Assembly (NCBI GenBank): GCA_902523125.1
Contig: CABYYA010000002.1
Span: forward strand, 1-64,000
Direction of reading: 5' to 3'
Length of the DNA stretch: 64,000 bases
Origin: an uncultured Pelagibacteraceae bacterium
GTDB lineage: Bacteria > Pseudomonadota > Alphaproteobacteria > Pelagibacterales > Pelagibacteraceae
The position numbers and the translations under genes were made by a program. Each line of letters opens with the position of its first letter. The stretch's first letter is position 1. Shown in pieces: positions 43,995-55,349 of the stretch. Under the pieces are notes generated by a model. That model made no database searches. It was not told the DNA's origin and saw only the letters and a list, made by a program, of their open reading frames with translations.

Positions 43995-46163
43995 ATGGAA
44001 AACAAAAAAATAAAATTATCAATTTCTGGGAAGCCAAAAAAAACTTTCAAGAATTTTGAAACAAAATCTCAAGCAAAACATTCTGTAGTAATTCAGAAAT
44101 CACATAACAAGTTCGCTAAAAAAGGAAGTTCATTTAGGCCTAATAAAATAAAGTTTTCAACAAAAGCTCAAGTTAATACAAACGATTTTGAAAAAAGAAA
44201 ACTTGCAGAACAAAGAGCTACCAAAAGACTTCAAGACGATCCAAGCACTAAAGACAAAAAGCTAAAATCAGGTACAAAAAAAAGAGAAGTTAAGCTAACA
44301 GTTTCTAGGGCATTAAGTGATGAGATTGAGGCAAGAGAGAGAAGCTTGGCCTCTGTTAAGAGAGCAAGAGAAAAAGAAAATAAAAATCAAAACAAAGACC
44401 AAACTAAAGATAATCTTAAACCCGTAAAAAGAGATATTAATATACCTGAAGCCATTACAGTAAGAGAACTGGCTAATAGAATGGCTGAGCAATCAAGCAA
44501 TGTGATAAAGCATTTATTTGGAATGGGTGTTACAGTAACGATTAACCAAACACTTGCGGCAGATACAGCTGAATATTTAGTAAAAGAATTTGGACATAAT
44601 CCAATAAGAGAGGAAAAAGCAGAGGAAATAATTCAAAAAATCAAAGCAGCAAGAACTGAAAACTTAAAAAATAGACCTCCAATTGTTACTGTCATGGGAC
44701 ATGTTGATCATGGAAAAACTTCAGTACTAGATGTTTTAAGGAGTGCAAATGTTGTCTCAGGAGAATTTGGTGGAATTACACAACATATAGGAGCTTATCA
44801 AATAGAAAGCCAAGGAAATAAATTAACTTTTATAGATACCCCGGGTCATGCAGCCTTTACAGAGATGAGGGCAAGAGGATCAAAATTAACTGACTTAGTT
44901 GTATTAGTTGTTGCAGCAGATGATGGTGTAAAACCTCAAACAATAGAGTCAATTAAACATGCTAAAGCAGCCAATGTTCCAATTGTAGTAGCAATAAACA
45001 AATGCGATTTACCAGAAGCTGATCCACAAAAGATAAAAAATCAGTTATTAGAACAAGAACTAATTGCCGAAGATTTATCTGGAGATACCCTAATGGTCGA
45101 AATATCAACTAAGACAAAAAAAAATTTAGATAAATTAGTTGAATCAATAATTCTGCAGGCTGAAATATTAGATCTTAAAACCGATTTCCAATCCAAAGCA
45201 ACCGGTGTTGTCTTAGAATCAAAAATAGATATAGGTAGAGGACCAGTTGCAAATATAATTGTAACAACTGGAATGCTTAAAAAAGGAGATTTTTTTGTAA
45301 GTGGTTTAAAATGGGGAAAAGTTAGAGCAATTATAAACGACAAGGGCCAAAGTATTGATTTAGCCTCACCTTCGACACCAGTAGAAATTTTAGGAATTAA
45401 TGGTGCGTCAAAAGCAGGAGATGATTTTATTGTTTTAGAGACTGAGAAAGAAGCTAAAACACTTAGTGAAAACAGAGCTCAAGAAAATAAAAAGGGAAAA
45501 AACCCTTTATCTTTTGCTACACAAGAGTCTGCCTTCTCAAATAATTCATCGAAAGAACTTAATTTAATAATCAAATCTGATGTTCATGGATCTTCAGAAG
45601 CAATTAAAAACGCTATAAGTCAAATTAAACACGAGGAAGTAAAACCAAAAATAATTTTAGCTGATATAGGCATGGTAACAGAAACAGATGTCACTTTAGC
45701 AAAAGCATCAAACGCAGTCCTTATTGCATTTAATGTTAAACCAAGTAAAGAAGCAAAAAAACTTGCAGAAAACGAGAAGATAAAAATTTCTTCTTACAAC
45801 ATAATTTATGAAGTCTTAGATTATATTAAAATAAAGATGTCTGGATTATTATCACCTCATTTACAAGAAAAAATTATTGGTACAGCTCAAATTTTAGAAA
45901 TCTTCAAAGTTTCAGGAGCAGGCAAAGTGGCAGGATCAAAAGTGACAGAAGGAGAAATTAATAGCACATCAGAAGTAAGAATTATAAGAGATGGTGCTAT
46001 AATTTATACAGGAAAAGTTTCCTCCATATTTAGGGAAAAAAACCAAGTCAAACAGGTTAGTGGTGGTCAAGAATGTGGCATTACTGTTAAAGATTATATA
46101 GATTTCCAAAAAAATGACACAATAGAGGCTTTTAGTGTTACATCTACTGAGAGGTCAATTTAA
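43995..46163 (+). CDS. infB: translation initiation factor IF-2
   Basis: VTVMGHVDHGKTSVLD, DTPGHAAFTEMRARG, NKCDLP. Confidence 0.98.
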   Translation: MENKKIKLSISGKPKKTFKNFETKSQAKHSVVIQKSHNKFAKKGSSFRPNKIKFSTKAQVNTNDFEKRKLAEQRATKRLQDDPSTKDKKLKSGTKKREVKLTVSRALSDEIEARERSLASVKRAREKENKNQNKDQTKDNLKPVKRDINIPEAITVRELANRMAEQSSNVIKHLFGMGVTVTINQTLAADTAEYLVKEFGHNPIREEKAEEIIQKIKAARTENLKNRPPIVTVMGHVDHGKTSVLDVLRSANVVSGEFGGITQHIGAYQIESQGNKLTFIDTPGHAAFTEMRARGSKLTDLVVLVVAADDGVKPQTIESIKHAKAANVPIVVAINKCDLPEADPQKIKNQLLEQELIAEDLSGDTLMVEISTKTKKNLDKLVESIILQAEILDLKTDFQSKATGVVLESKIDIGRGPVANIIVTTGMLKKGDFFVSGLKWGKVRAIINDKGQSIDLASPSTPVEILGINGASKAGDDFIVLETEKEAKTLSENRAQENKKGKNPLSFATQESAFSNNSSKELNLIIKSDVHGSSEAIKNAISQIKHEEVKPKIILADIGMVTETDVTLAKASNAVLIAFNVKPSKEAKKLAENEKIKISSYNIIYEVLDYIKIKMSGLLSPHLQEKIIGTAQILEIFKVSGAGKVAGSKVTEGEINSTSEVRIIRDGAIIYTGKVSSIFREKNQVKQVSGGQECGITVKDYIDFQKNDTIEAFSVTSTERSI

Positions 46164-46531
46164 TGGCAGATCGAATAGGAAAACCAGTATCTCAAAGACA
46201 GTTAAGAGTAGGAGAAATGATTAAGCAGTCTTTAAGCATGATTTTTATAAGAAATGAGGCTAAAGTGCCGAACTTAGAGACAAATACTATAACAGTTACC
46301 GAGGTAAGAATGAGTCCAGATTTAAAAGTTGCTAAAACATATGTCCTTCCATTAGGAGGTAAAGATGCAGAGGAAACAGTAAATGTTTTAAAAGAATACT
46401 CGTTCTTGATAAGAAAAATTTTATCACAAAAAGTGGTTATGAAATTTTTACCTAAACTAATTTTTAGGAAAGACGAGTCATTTGAGTATGCAGAAAAAAT
46501 AGAAAACTTGATAAAACAAACAAATAAATAG
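46163..46531 (+). CDS. rbfA: ribosome-binding factor A
   Basis: RQLRVGEMIKQSLS, VTEVRMSPDLKVAKTYVLPLG. Confidence 0.94.
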   Translation: MADRIGKPVSQRQLRVGEMIKQSLSMIFIRNEAKVPNLETNTITVTEVRMSPDLKVAKTYVLPLGGKDAEETVNVLKEYSFLIRKILSQKVVMKFLPKLIFRKDESFEYAEKIENLIKQTNK

Positions 46532-46544
46532 GAAAAATGAAAAA

Positions 46545-46793
46545 ATGAACAAAAAAGCACAAGAACTAGCAACGCATGATAAAGATACTGGATCTTCTGA
46601 AGTTCAAATTGCTTTGCTTACAGACAAAATTGAAACTCTCTCTAAACATATTAAGATGTTCAAGAAGGACAAACATTCCTCTGTTGGATTGTTGAGAGCG
46701 GTAAATAAAAGAAAAAAATTGTTAGATTATCTTAAGAGAAACAAGATAGATTCTTACAAAAATGTACTGTCAAAATTGAATTTAAGAAAGTAA
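46545..46793 (+). CDS. rpsO: 30S ribosomal protein S15
   Basis: DTGSSEVQIALLTDKI, LLRAVNKRKKLLDYLK. Confidence 0.97.
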   Translation: MNKKAQELATHDKDTGSSEVQIALLTDKIETLSKHIKMFKKDKHSSVGLLRAVNKRKKLLDYLKRNKIDSYKNVLSKLNLRK

Positions 46794-46850
46794 AAATCTA
46801 ATTAGATAGAACGAAATGGATCATAATGAACGAAAAGAAATGGAAGCGAA

Positions 46851-48923
46851 ATGTTTAAAGTATATAAAAAAGAAATTAAAGTAGCAGGTAAGAAGATAAG
46901 TTTAGAGACTGGTAAAGTAGCAAGACAAGCAGATGGAGCAATAATAGCGAGATGTGGCGAGACAGTCGTTTTAGCAACAGTGGTTGGTGCAAAAAAAGTT
47001 AATCCGGATATGGATTATTTTCCATTATCTGTAAATTATCAAGAGAAGTATTATGCAGCTGGAAAAATTCCAGGTGGATATTTCAAAAGAGAGGCAAGAC
47101 CAACTGAAAGCGAAACATTAATCTCCAGATTAATTGATAGACCTATAAGACCGTTGTTTCCTGATGAATTCAAAAATGAAGTTCAATTATTGCCGACAGT
47201 AATTTCTTATGATAAAGAAAATGAAGCAGATATTTTATCAATTATAGCCTCATCAGCAGCATTAGCTATTTCAGGTTTGCCATTTATGGGACCAGTAGGA
47301 GCATCTAGAGTTGGTTTTATTGACGGAAAATATGTTTTAAACCCTTCAAAAACTGAATTAGAAAATTCAAGTTTAGATTTGGTTGTAGCAGGTACAAAAG
47401 ATGCAGTGCTTATGGTTGAGTCAGAAGCAAATGGCTTATCAGAGGAAGAGATGTTGAACGCAGTTAAATTTGGTCATGAAGGTTTTGTACCAGTGATTAA
47501 GATGATTGAGGAATTAGCAAATGAGTGCAAAAAACCCCAGTGGACTGTAGAGAAAAAAGATTTGTCTGAAGTAAAGAAAAAACTAGAGTCCACATTTACC
47601 GAAGATCTTAAAAAAGCTTTTGCTACCAGAGACAAGCAAGATCGATCAAATCAAATTTCAGAGATAACTGATAAAGCAAAAAAACTTTATGAGGAGGATG
47701 ATAGTTATACTGATCTTGATGTAAATTCTCAACTTAAGAATTTAGAAAAATCAATTGTACGAACAGATATTCTTAAAAATAAAAATAGGATTGATGGTAG
47801 GGGATTATCTGATGTGAGACCTATTTCATGTGAAGTAGGAGTTTTACCAAGGACTCATGGTTCTGCTTTGTTTACAAGAGGAGAAACACAAGCGATTGTT
47901 ACAGCTACTCTAGGTACATCTGATGATGAACAAAGAATAGAAAGTTTAGACGGATTGCAAAGAGAGAGGTTTATGCTTCACTATAATTTCCCTCCATTTT
48001 CAGTTGGAGAAACTGGAAGAATAGGGACTGGAAGAAGAGAAATTGGACATGGTAAATTAGCTTGGAGAGCGATCCATTCTTCATTACCATCAAAAGACTC
48101 GTTTCCATATACTTTTAGAGTAGTTTCTGAGATTACTGAGTCTAATGGCTCTTCCTCAATGGCCACTGTATGTGGTACTTCTTTAGCATTGATGGACGCC
48201 GGTGTTCCAATAAAAGAACCAGTTGCAGGTATTGCAATGGGTTTAATTAAAGAGGGCGATGATTTTAGTGTTTTATCAGATATTCTGGGTGATGAGGATC
48301 ACCTAGGGGATATGGACTTTAAGGTTGCAGGAACTAAAGATGGTATTACATCACTTCAAATGGACATTAAAATCACAGGTATAACTTTTGAAATTATGGA
48401 GCAAGCTTTAAAACAAGCTAAGGATGGAAGAATTCATATATTAGGTGAAATGAATAAATCCTTAAGCAAATCTAGATCTGATGTTGGAAAGCACACTCCA
48501 AAAATGGAACAAGTAACTGTTGATAGAAAAGATATTGCTGCAGTAATTGGAAAAGGAGGAGCAACGATAAGAGAAATTGTTGAAAAATCAGGTGCTAAAG
48601 TGGACGTTAATGATGAAGGAGTTGTCACAGTAGCTGCTCCCGATGAAGAGTCTAGAAATACCGCTATGCAAATGATCAAAGATATCACTGCAAAAGCTGA
48701 GCTAAATAAAATTTATTCAGGTAAAGTTATGAAAATCATGGAATTTGGTGCATTTGTAAATTTTCTAGGAAAGCAAGATGGACTAGTTCATATCTCAGAA
48801 CTGGCACCTAAAAGGGTAGCTAAAGTAACTGATGTAGTCAAAGAGGGTGATGAAGTAAAAGTTAAAGTAATTGGTTTCGATAGAGGTAAAGTTAAGCTTT
48901 CTATGAAACAAGCCGCTGAATAA
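46851..48923 (+). CDS. pnp: polyribonucleotide nucleotidyltransferase
   Basis: PNPase domains, [20 protein letters not shown]1 domain. Confidence 0.98.
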   Translation: MFKVYKKEIKVAGKKISLETGKVARQADGAIIARCGETVVLATVVGAKKVNPDMDYFPLSVNYQEKYYAAGKIPGGYFKREARPTESETLISRLIDRPIRPLFPDEFKNEVQLLPTVISYDKENEADILSIIASSAALAISGLPFMGPVGASRVGFIDGKYVLNPSKTELENSSLDLVVAGTKDAVLMVESEANGLSEEEMLNAVKFGHEGFVPVIKMIEELANECKKPQWTVEKKDLSEVKKKLESTFTEDLKKAFATRDKQDRSNQISEITDKAKKLYEEDDSYTDLDVNSQLKNLEKSIVRTDILKNKNRIDGRGLSDVRPISCEVGVLPRTHGSALFTRGETQAIVTATLGTSDDEQRIESLDGLQRERFMLHYNFPPFSVGETGRIGTGRREIGHGKLAWRAIHSSLPSKDSFPYTFRVVSEITESNGSSSMATVCGTSLALMDAGVPIKEPVAGIAMGLIKEGDDFSVLSDILGDEDHLGDMDFKVAGTKDGITSLQMDIKITGITFEIMEQALKQAKDGRIHILGEMNKSLSKSRSDVGKHTPKMEQVTVDRKDIAAVIGKGGATIREIVEKSGAKVDVNDEGVVTVAAPDEESRNTAMQMIKDITAKAELNKIYSGKVMKIMEFGAFVNFLGKQDGLVHISELAPKRVAKVTDVVKEGDEVKVKVIGFDRGKVKLSMKQAAE

Positions 48924-48935
48924 ATTTAAAAAGTT

Positions 48936-49055
48936 ATGGAGATATTTATAGTTTTGGTTTGTGTTGTATTTGTCGTTTATTATTTATTCAGACCCACTTC
49001 TAAAAAAGAAAAAGATCAATTCAATGATAAAAACAATTGGCGAGGTGGGTTTTAA
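48936..49055 (+). CDS. putative 39-aa single-TM microprotein
   Basis: MEIFIVLVCVVFVVYYLFRPTSKKEKDQFNDKNNWRGGF; fits exactly between pnp and convergent fabI; below ORF-track cutoff. Confidence 0.55.
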   Translation: MEIFIVLVCVVFVVYYLFRPTSKKEKDQFNDKNNWRGGF

Positions 49056-49057
49056 TG

Positions 49058-49843
49058 TTATGTAATATTTTTAGGATCTGGCATCCCAACCTTGTTATAT
49101 CCAGCATCTACGTAATGAATTTCACCAGTAACACCATTTGCAAGGTCACTTAGTAAGTATAACGCTGAGTTACCAACATCATGAATGTCCACATTTCTTT
49201 TTAATAATGAGTGATCTTCATTCCATTTATAAAGGAATTTTGCATCTCCTATAGCAGAAGCAGCTAATGTTTTAATTGGCCCAGCACTTATAGCATTAAC
49301 TCTCATACCTTTCTTGCCTAAATCTCTTGCTAAGTATTTAACACTAGACTCTAATGCCGCTTTACATACACCCATTACATTGTAATTTGGAATAGCTTTG
49401 TTTGCTTCATAGCTTAAAGTTATCAAACTTCCATCCTCTTTCATTATCTTAGAGGCCTCTTTCGCAACTTCAGTAAATGAAAAACATGAAATTAACATAC
49501 TTCTTAAGAAATTTTCTCTAGTTGTATTTAAATACTCTCCAGATAATTCGGATTTATCTGAAAATGCAATAGCATGAACAACAAAATCAATTTCTCCCCA
49601 TTGAGACTTTACATCTTCAAATAATTTTATTACGTCCTCTTTTTTTTCAACATCACAACTAAATGTAACTTTAGAATTTAATTTTTCTGCTAAAGGAACA
49701 ACTCTTTTTTTTAAAGCATCACCTAAATAAGTAAATGCAAGTTCCGCACCAGCTTCAGCAAGTTTTTGAGAAATACCCCAAGCAATAGATCTTTCATTAG
49801 CAACTCCCATTATCAATCCTTTTTTACCCTTCATTAAACTCAT
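49058..49843 (-). CDS. fabI: enoyl-ACP reductase
   Basis: GLIMGVANERSIAWGI, YNVMGVCKAALESSVKYLA. Confidence 0.96.
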   Translation of the reverse strand: MSLMKGKKGLIMGVANERSIAWGISQKLAEAGAELAFTYLGDALKKRVVPLAEKLNSKVTFSCDVEKKEDVIKLFEDVKSQWGEIDFVVHAIAFSDKSELSGEYLNTTRENFLRSMLISCFSFTEVAKEASKIMKEDGSLITLSYEANKAIPNYNVMGVCKAALESSVKYLARDLGKKGMRVNAISAGPIKTLAASAIGDAKFLYKWNEDHSLLKRNVDIHDVGNSALYLLSDLANGVTGEIHYVDAGYNKVGMPDPKNIT

Positions 49844-49845
49844 AA

Positions 49846-51057
49846 TTATACTTTCTCAAAAATTAAAGCAGCATTGGTTCCACCAAAACCAAAACTATTA
49901 GACATTACACTATTTAAAGTTACACCAGTTTCTGTTTTAGCAACTATAGGAAATTTTTTAGCTTCTTCATCCATTTCATTTATATTAGCAGATCCTGCTA
50001 TAAAATTATTTTTCATCATAATTAAACAATAGATCGCTTCATGAACAGATGCTGCCCCTAAAGGATGGCCTGATAGTGATTTTGTGGAACTAATCTTTGG
50101 AATTTCATTTCCAAAAGCCTCTCTAACAGCATTTAATTCTGTAATGTCTCCAACTGGAGTAGAGGTTCCATGAGTATTTATATAATCAATTTTATTTTTA
50201 GATGTTGCTACTGCCATCTTCATACAACGTACAGCTCCTTCACCTGATGGAGCTACCATATCGTATCCATCAGAAGTTGCTCCATAACCAGTTAATTCTG
50301 CGTATATTTTAGCCCCTCTTGCTTTAGCATGTTCGTATTCTTCAAGCACAAGCACACCACCACCACCAGCAATTACAAAACCATCTCTAGTTTTATCGTA
50401 AGCTCTTGATGCAGTTTCAGGAGTATCGTTGTATTTAGATGATAATGCTGTCATAGCATCGAACATTGCAGTCATAGCCCAATGAATTTCCTCACTTCCA
50501 CCAGCAAAAATTATATCCTGTTTACCCATTTGAATTAATTCCATTGAATTTCCAATACAATGTCCACTCGTTGCACAAGCAGAACTCATCGTATAGTTAG
50601 TTCCTTTAATTTTAAAAGGAACAGCAAGGGTAGCTGAAGCTGTGCTTGCCATAGTTCTTGGTACAATAAAAGGACCCATAAGTTTTGGAGTTTTAGCTCT
50701 TGTTTTATCTGCTGCTAAAATGACATTTTCTATTGAAGGACCACCTGATCCCATCACAATTCCAGTTTTAAAATTACTTACATCTTTTTCTTCCAATCCA
50801 GAGTCAGCAATTGCCTCTTTCATAGCTATATAGTTGTAAGCTGATCCAGAGCCCATAAATCTAATTGTTTTTCTGTCTATATAATCCTCTAGTTTAATTT
50901 TAGGTTTGCCATGAACATGGCTCTTTAGATTATGTTCCTTATATTCTTCAGCAAAAGAGATTCCTGGTTTAGATTTTAATAAAGATTGGTGCACTTCATC
51001 TTGATTATTACCTAAACAAGAAACTATACCTAGACCAGTAATCACAACTCTTCTCAT
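49846..51057 (-). CDS. fabB: beta-ketoacyl-ACP synthase I
   Basis: [38 protein letters not shown]. Confidence 0.96.
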   Translation of the reverse strand: MRRVVITGLGIVSCLGNNQDEVHQSLLKSKPGISFAEEYKEHNLKSHVHGKPKIKLEDYIDRKTIRFMGSGSAYNYIAMKEAIADSGLEEKDVSNFKTGIVMGSGGPSIENVILAADKTRAKTPKLMGPFIVPRTMASTASATLAVPFKIKGTNYTMSSACATSGHCIGNSMELIQMGKQDIIFAGGSEEIHWAMTAMFDAMTALSSKYNDTPETASRAYDKTRDGFVIAGGGGVLVLEEYEHAKARGAKIYAELTGYGATSDGYDMVAPSGEGAVRCMKMAVATSKNKIDYINTHGTSTPVGDITELNAVREAFGNEIPKISSTKSLSGHPLGAASVHEAIYCLIMMKNNFIAGSANINEMDEEAKKFPIVAKTETGVTLNSVMSNSFGFGGTNAALIFEKV

Positions 51058-51557
51058 TACTTAAATAATCCTACTTTTAAATTGTCCGCAGAGTATATTT
51101 TTTTTTCATCAGCAAGCAGTATTCCATTTGCGAGGCCAACAGTTGTCCCACCAGGTGACATAATTTTTTTCATATCTATCTCATATCTTACGTTTTTTAC
51201 AGTTTGTAAAACTTCTCCTGTAAATTTAACAGTGCCGACTCCTAAAGCTCTCCCTTTGCCAGGATTTCCTTGCCATCCCAGAAAAAAACCTACTAACTGC
51301 CACATTGCATCTAAACCTAGACACCCTGGCATAACTGGGTCTTTTTTAAAATGACAATCAAAAAACCAAAGATCATTTTTAATATCTAATTCAGCTTTTA
51401 ATAAACCTTTTTTAAAAGCTCCTTTGTCGTCATTAATTTCTGTAATTCTATCAAACATAAGCATTGGCGGAAGAGGTAATTTAGCATTACCTGGACCAAA
51501 TAATTTGCCTTCTCCACAATTTATAAGCTCATCGTATGAGTAAGAGTTTTTTTTCAT
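51057..51557 (-). CDS. fabA: 3-hydroxydecanoyl-ACP dehydratase/isomerase
   Basis: [33 protein letters not shown]. Confidence 0.96.
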   Translation of the reverse strand: MKKNSYSYDELINCGEGKLFGPGNAKLPLPPMLMFDRITEINDDKGAFKKGLLKAELDIKNDLWFFDCHFKKDPVMPGCLGLDAMWQLVGFFLGWQGNPGKGRALGVGTVKFTGEVLQTVKNVRYEIDMKKIMSPGGTTVGLANGILLADEKKIYSADNLKVGLFK

Positions 51558-51616
51558 AAAATTGAGTACTCTTATTTACTTGATTTTGACGTTATATAAT
51601 ATAATTATAATACTAG

Positions 51617-51632
51617 TTTAGAATAATTATAA
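51617..51632. promoter_or_regulatory. PerR/Irr-like operator upstream of Fur-family gene
   Basis: TTTAGAATAATTATAA; shares TTTAGAA-NN-ATTATAA with katG upstream. Confidence 0.6.
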
Positions 51633-51651
51633 CTAACAATAAGTATAAATT

Positions 51652-52050
51652 GTGAAATATATAGATAAATTAAGAAATTCTGGATTAAGACCTACGAAAC
51701 AAAGACTTCAAATATGTGAAGTATTGTTTAATACTGAAAAAACATTCCACTTTACGATAAACGAGTTAGAGCAGAAGATTAAAAACAAGATAGATAATAA
51801 GATCTCCTTAGCGACTGTCTACAATACAGTACATGCTTTTGAAAAAAAAGGCTACTTAAAACAAATACCCATAAATTCAAATCAAACTTATTTTGATACT
51901 AATGTTACAGATCATCATCATTTTTATGATCTAAAAGATCAAAAACTGATTGATCTAGAAAATTCGGATGTAGGACCTATAAATATAAAAAAAAAGATTA
52001 ATGGAAAGAGAATTAAATCTGTTGAGGTTCTAGTAAAACTTGAAGACTAA
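51652..52050 (+). CDS. irr: Fur-family regulator (Irr/PerR-like); GTG start
   Basis: LRPTKQRLQICEVLF, ISLATVYNTVHAFEKKGYL, DHHHFYD; lacks CxxC zinc motifs. Confidence 0.8.
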   Translation: MKYIDKLRNSGLRPTKQRLQICEVLFNTEKTFHFTINELEQKIKNKIDNKISLATVYNTVHAFEKKGYLKQIPINSNQTYFDTNVTDHHHFYDLKDQKLIDLENSDVGPINIKKKINGKRIKSVEVLVKLED

Positions 52051-52093
52051 GTTTTCGATCAATTTAGCGTCATTATTAACCAATTGACACTTA

Positions 52094-52109
52094 TTTAGAA
52101 CCATTATAA
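52094..52109. promoter_or_regulatory. PerR/Irr-like operator in katG promoter region
   Basis: TTTAGAACCATTATAA, just after TTGACA at 52084-52089. Confidence 0.6.
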
Positions 52110-52144
52110 ACTAGAAGTGTAATAATCAATCTATAGGAAATTGT

Positions 52145-54382
52145 ATGAGTACTGAAAATTTTAAAAATAAATCTTTTAAGGCCAATGAACTAGGCAAATG
52201 TCCTTTCACAGGAGCAGGAACACCTGCTAAATTTTCTGCAGGAAGAGGTCAAACAGTTAGAGACTTTTGGCCAAATAGTTTGAATCTTAAAATTCTTAGT
52301 CAACACTCTAATCTTTCTAACCCTATGGATAAGAAATTTAGTTACGCTAAAGAATTTAAAAAACTGAATTACAAGGCTTTAAAAAAAGATTTAAAAAAAT
52401 TAATGACAAATTCACAGGATTGGTGGCCAGCTGATTATGGTCATTACGGTCCATTGTTTATTCGATTGGCTTGGCACGCAGCAGGAACTTATAGAACAGG
52501 TGATGGCAGAGGTGGTGCTGGAACAGGAAATCAAAGATTTGCTCCACTTAACTCTTGGCCAGATAATGTGAATTTAGACAAAGCAAGATTACTTTTATGG
52601 CCCATTAAGAAAAAATATGGGAGTAAAATTTCATGGGCTGATCTTTTTATACTAGTTGGAAACGTGGCTCTAGATTCAATGGGTTTTAAAACTTTTGGTT
52701 TTGGAGCAGGCAGAACTGATATCTGGGAACCTGAAGATGATATCTATTGGGGTTCAGAAAAAGAGATGCTAGGTGTAGAACGATATAGTGGTAAACGAGA
52801 TTTAGAACAGCCGTTGGGTGCTTCGCACATGGGATTAATTTATGTCAATCCACAAGGTCCAGACGCAAATCCAGATCCAAAACTTGCCGCACACGATATT
52901 AGAGAAACATTTGGAAGAATGGCTATGAATGATTATGAAACAGCAGCACTAGTGGCAGGAGGACATACATTTGGAAAATCCCATGGTGCAGCATCTGAGT
53001 CATATAAAGGTCCTGACCCAGAAGCATCAAGACTTCAAGATCAATCTACAGGATGGAATAGTGGATATAAATCTGGAAAAGGAGTTGATGCAATAAGTAG
53101 TGGTATTGAGGGAGCTTGGACACAAAATCCTATTAAATGGGATATGGGATATTTAGATTGTTTATACGGCCATGATTGGGAACTCACAAAAAGCCCCGCG
53201 GGTGCTCATCAATGGACTCCAAAGAAAAATGGTCAAAAGATTAAAATGGTTCCAGATGCACATCAAAAAGGTGTGCTTCATCCACCGATGATGCAAACAA
53301 CGGATATATCAATGAAAGTTGATCCAAGTTATGGACCTATAACAAAACATTTTCATCAAAACCCTGAAGAGTTTCATGATGCATTTGCTAGGGCTTGGTT
53401 TAAATTAACTCATAGAGATATGGGCCCTAGAGTTTGTTACCTTGGCAGCGATGTTCCTAAAGAACAATTGATCTGGCAAGACCCAATTGATAAGCCAAGA
53501 TATAAACTTAAATCAAAAGATATTAAAGATTTAAAAATAAAAATTACTAAATCAAAAATATCTATCCCAGATTTAGTTTCTACAGCATGGGCATCGGCGT
53601 CTACTTTTAGAGGTTCAGATAAGAGAGGTGGAGCGAATGGCGCAAGAATAATGCTAGAACCACAAAAAAGCTGGGTTGTGAATAATCCTCAGAAATTATC
53701 AACTGTGGTTAAAGCTTTAAATAAAATTAAAGATCAATTTGATAATAAAAAGAAAAGCGTATCAATGGCAGACTTAATTGTCTTAGCAGGTGGTGTTGGT
53801 ATTGAGATGGCTGCTAAAAAGGCAGGTTATAAAGTTAACGTCCCGTTTTTGGCAGGCAGAGGAGATGCGAGACAAGATCAGACTGATATTAATTCTTTTG
53901 GTCTTCTTGAACCTCAGGCAGATGGTTTTAGAAACTATTTGAATGGAGGAGTTTCAATTGTCTCGGCAGAGGAAAAATTGGTAGATAAAGCACAATTAAT
54001 GGGTATTACCGCACCAGAAATGACAGCACTTTTAGGTGGTATGAGGGTTTTAAATACTAACTATGATGGTTCAAATTATGGCGTTTTTACAAATAAACCC
54101 GGTTCTCTTACTAACGATTACTTCGTGAATCTATTAGATATGGATACTACATGGAAAGAAGAAGATAAATCTGAGCAAACATTTGTTGGGAAAGACAGAA
54201 AAACACAAAAAACTAAATGGAAAGCAACAAGAGTTGATTTAATTTTTGGTTCAAATTCTCAATTAAGAGCTCTTGCAGAAGTTTATGCTTGTGAGGACTC
54301 AGGTGAAAAATTTGTTAATGATTTTATAGCTGCATGGACAAAAGTAATGAATGCAGACAGGTTTGATCTTAAATTGAATTAA
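52145..54382 (+). CDS. katG: catalase-peroxidase
   Basis: [54 protein letters not shown]. Confidence 0.98.
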   Translation: MSTENFKNKSFKANELGKCPFTGAGTPAKFSAGRGQTVRDFWPNSLNLKILSQHSNLSNPMDKKFSYAKEFKKLNYKALKKDLKKLMTNSQDWWPADYGHYGPLFIRLAWHAAGTYRTGDGRGGAGTGNQRFAPLNSWPDNVNLDKARLLLWPIKKKYGSKISWADLFILVGNVALDSMGFKTFGFGAGRTDIWEPEDDIYWGSEKEMLGVERYSGKRDLEQPLGASHMGLIYVNPQGPDANPDPKLAAHDIRETFGRMAMNDYETAALVAGGHTFGKSHGAASESYKGPDPEASRLQDQSTGWNSGYKSGKGVDAISSGIEGAWTQNPIKWDMGYLDCLYGHDWELTKSPAGAHQWTPKKNGQKIKMVPDAHQKGVLHPPMMQTTDISMKVDPSYGPITKHFHQNPEEFHDAFARAWFKLTHRDMGPRVCYLGSDVPKEQLIWQDPIDKPRYKLKSKDIKDLKIKITKSKISIPDLVSTAWASASTFRGSDKRGGANGARIMLEPQKSWVVNNPQKLSTVVKALNKIKDQFDNKKKSVSMADLIVLAGGVGIEMAAKKAGYKVNVPFLAGRGDARQDQTDINSFGLLEPQADGFRNYLNGGVSIVSAEEKLVDKAQLMGITAPEMTALLGGMRVLNTNYDGSNYGVFTNKPGSLTNDYFVNLLDMDTTWKEEDKSEQTFVGKDRKTQKTKWKATRVDLIFGSNSQLRALAEVYACEDSGEKFVNDFIAAWTKVMNADRFDLKLN

Positions 54383-54409
54383 TCGAGTAAAATAGAAAAG
54401 AATAATAAT

Positions 54410-55006
54410 ATGGCCACCGTAAGTTTTGAAGATTTTTACGAAGTTCCAGATTTAAATTTTGATATTGAGAGATTGAGAAATGATCTCGATAAAATTTTAA
54501 AGAATAAGAAATTCAAGTCTCCAGGTGTAACGCATTTTGGTGCAATCTCAATCAATCAAATCCCGAATGATGAAGATTCAATTAAAGGGAACAATGTTAG
54601 AGGAAAATATTGGACAATCGCAGATGATACCGGAAAAGAGGTATCAAGAGATATCGATATAGATGAATCTAAATATACACAATTAGTTCCTGAATTTGAA
54701 AATACATACTTTGCGGAAGTTTACAAAGAATTAAGCAAGAGATTTAAATTAGGAAGAGTTAGGCTTTTATTAAAAGAGCCTAGATCAACTTTGAGTTGGC
54801 ACAAAGATCCAGAATGTAGGCTCCATGTTCCTATAATCACAAATAAAGGGTGTTCAATGGTCATAGAGAATGTTGCTAAACATTTACCTGCAGATGGTAA
54901 AGTTTGGATTACAAATAACACAAAATATCATAATTTTTTTAACGGAGGGGAACAGGCTAGAATACACCTTGTGGCTTGTGTTCTTAAAAGTCCTTTCAAA
55001 AACTGA
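54410..55006 (+). CDS. aspartyl/asparaginyl beta-hydroxylase-like 2OG-Fe(II) oxygenase
   Basis: HxD in LSWHKDPECRLHVPI, distal HNFFNGGEQARIHLV. Confidence 0.75.
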   Translation: MATVSFEDFYEVPDLNFDIERLRNDLDKILKNKKFKSPGVTHFGAISINQIPNDEDSIKGNNVRGKYWTIADDTGKEVSRDIDIDESKYTQLVPEFENTYFAEVYKELSKRFKLGRVRLLLKEPRSTLSWHKDPECRLHVPIITNKGCSMVIENVAKHLPADGKVWITNNTKYHNFFNGGEQARIHLVACVLKSPFKN

Positions 55007-55245
55007 TGGAAATTACTAAAGGCATATTTCAAGCATCTCAAAACATTTATCAAAATAATAAAGGTTCGATACTTAGAACTGTAATTTATACAATTGGACA
55101 TTTTGCAATTGCGATTACTGTTTTAATGTTAGTTGCGGATGTTTCTTTTAAAGTTGCTCTAACAGATGCTATTGTTGAACCAATTGCAAATTCAATTTGG
55201 TATTTTATTTTAGATAAATGGTGGGCAAGCAAGTCAAAGAAATAA
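55006..55245 (+). CDS. DUF2061-like membrane protein
   Basis: SILRTVIYTIGHFAIAITVLM...IANSIWYFILDKWW. Confidence 0.75.
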   Translation: MEITKGIFQASQNIYQNNKGSILRTVIYTIGHFAIAITVLMLVADVSFKVALTDAIVEPIANSIWYFILDKWWASKSKK

Positions 55246-55280
55246 GAAAACTCAATATCCAGCAAAAAAAAAGCAATTAG

Positions 55281-55334
55281 TAATCATTCGCAAGAAAATC
55301 ACGCTAATAATAATCATTCGCATGAATAATTATT
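55281..55334. promoter_or_regulatory. tandem operator-like sequence: TAATCATTCGCA direct repeat, second copy part of palindrome AATAATCATTC-gcat-GAATAATTATT
   Basis: Copies at 55281-55292 and 55311-55322 (30-bp spacing); palindrome 55309-55334. Confidence 0.55.
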
Positions 55335-55349
55335 GTAATAAGTTTATTT

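Noticed and set aside
45041-45343. 100-aa ORF antisense to infB
   Set aside because: Fully inside a confident CDS and no own signals.
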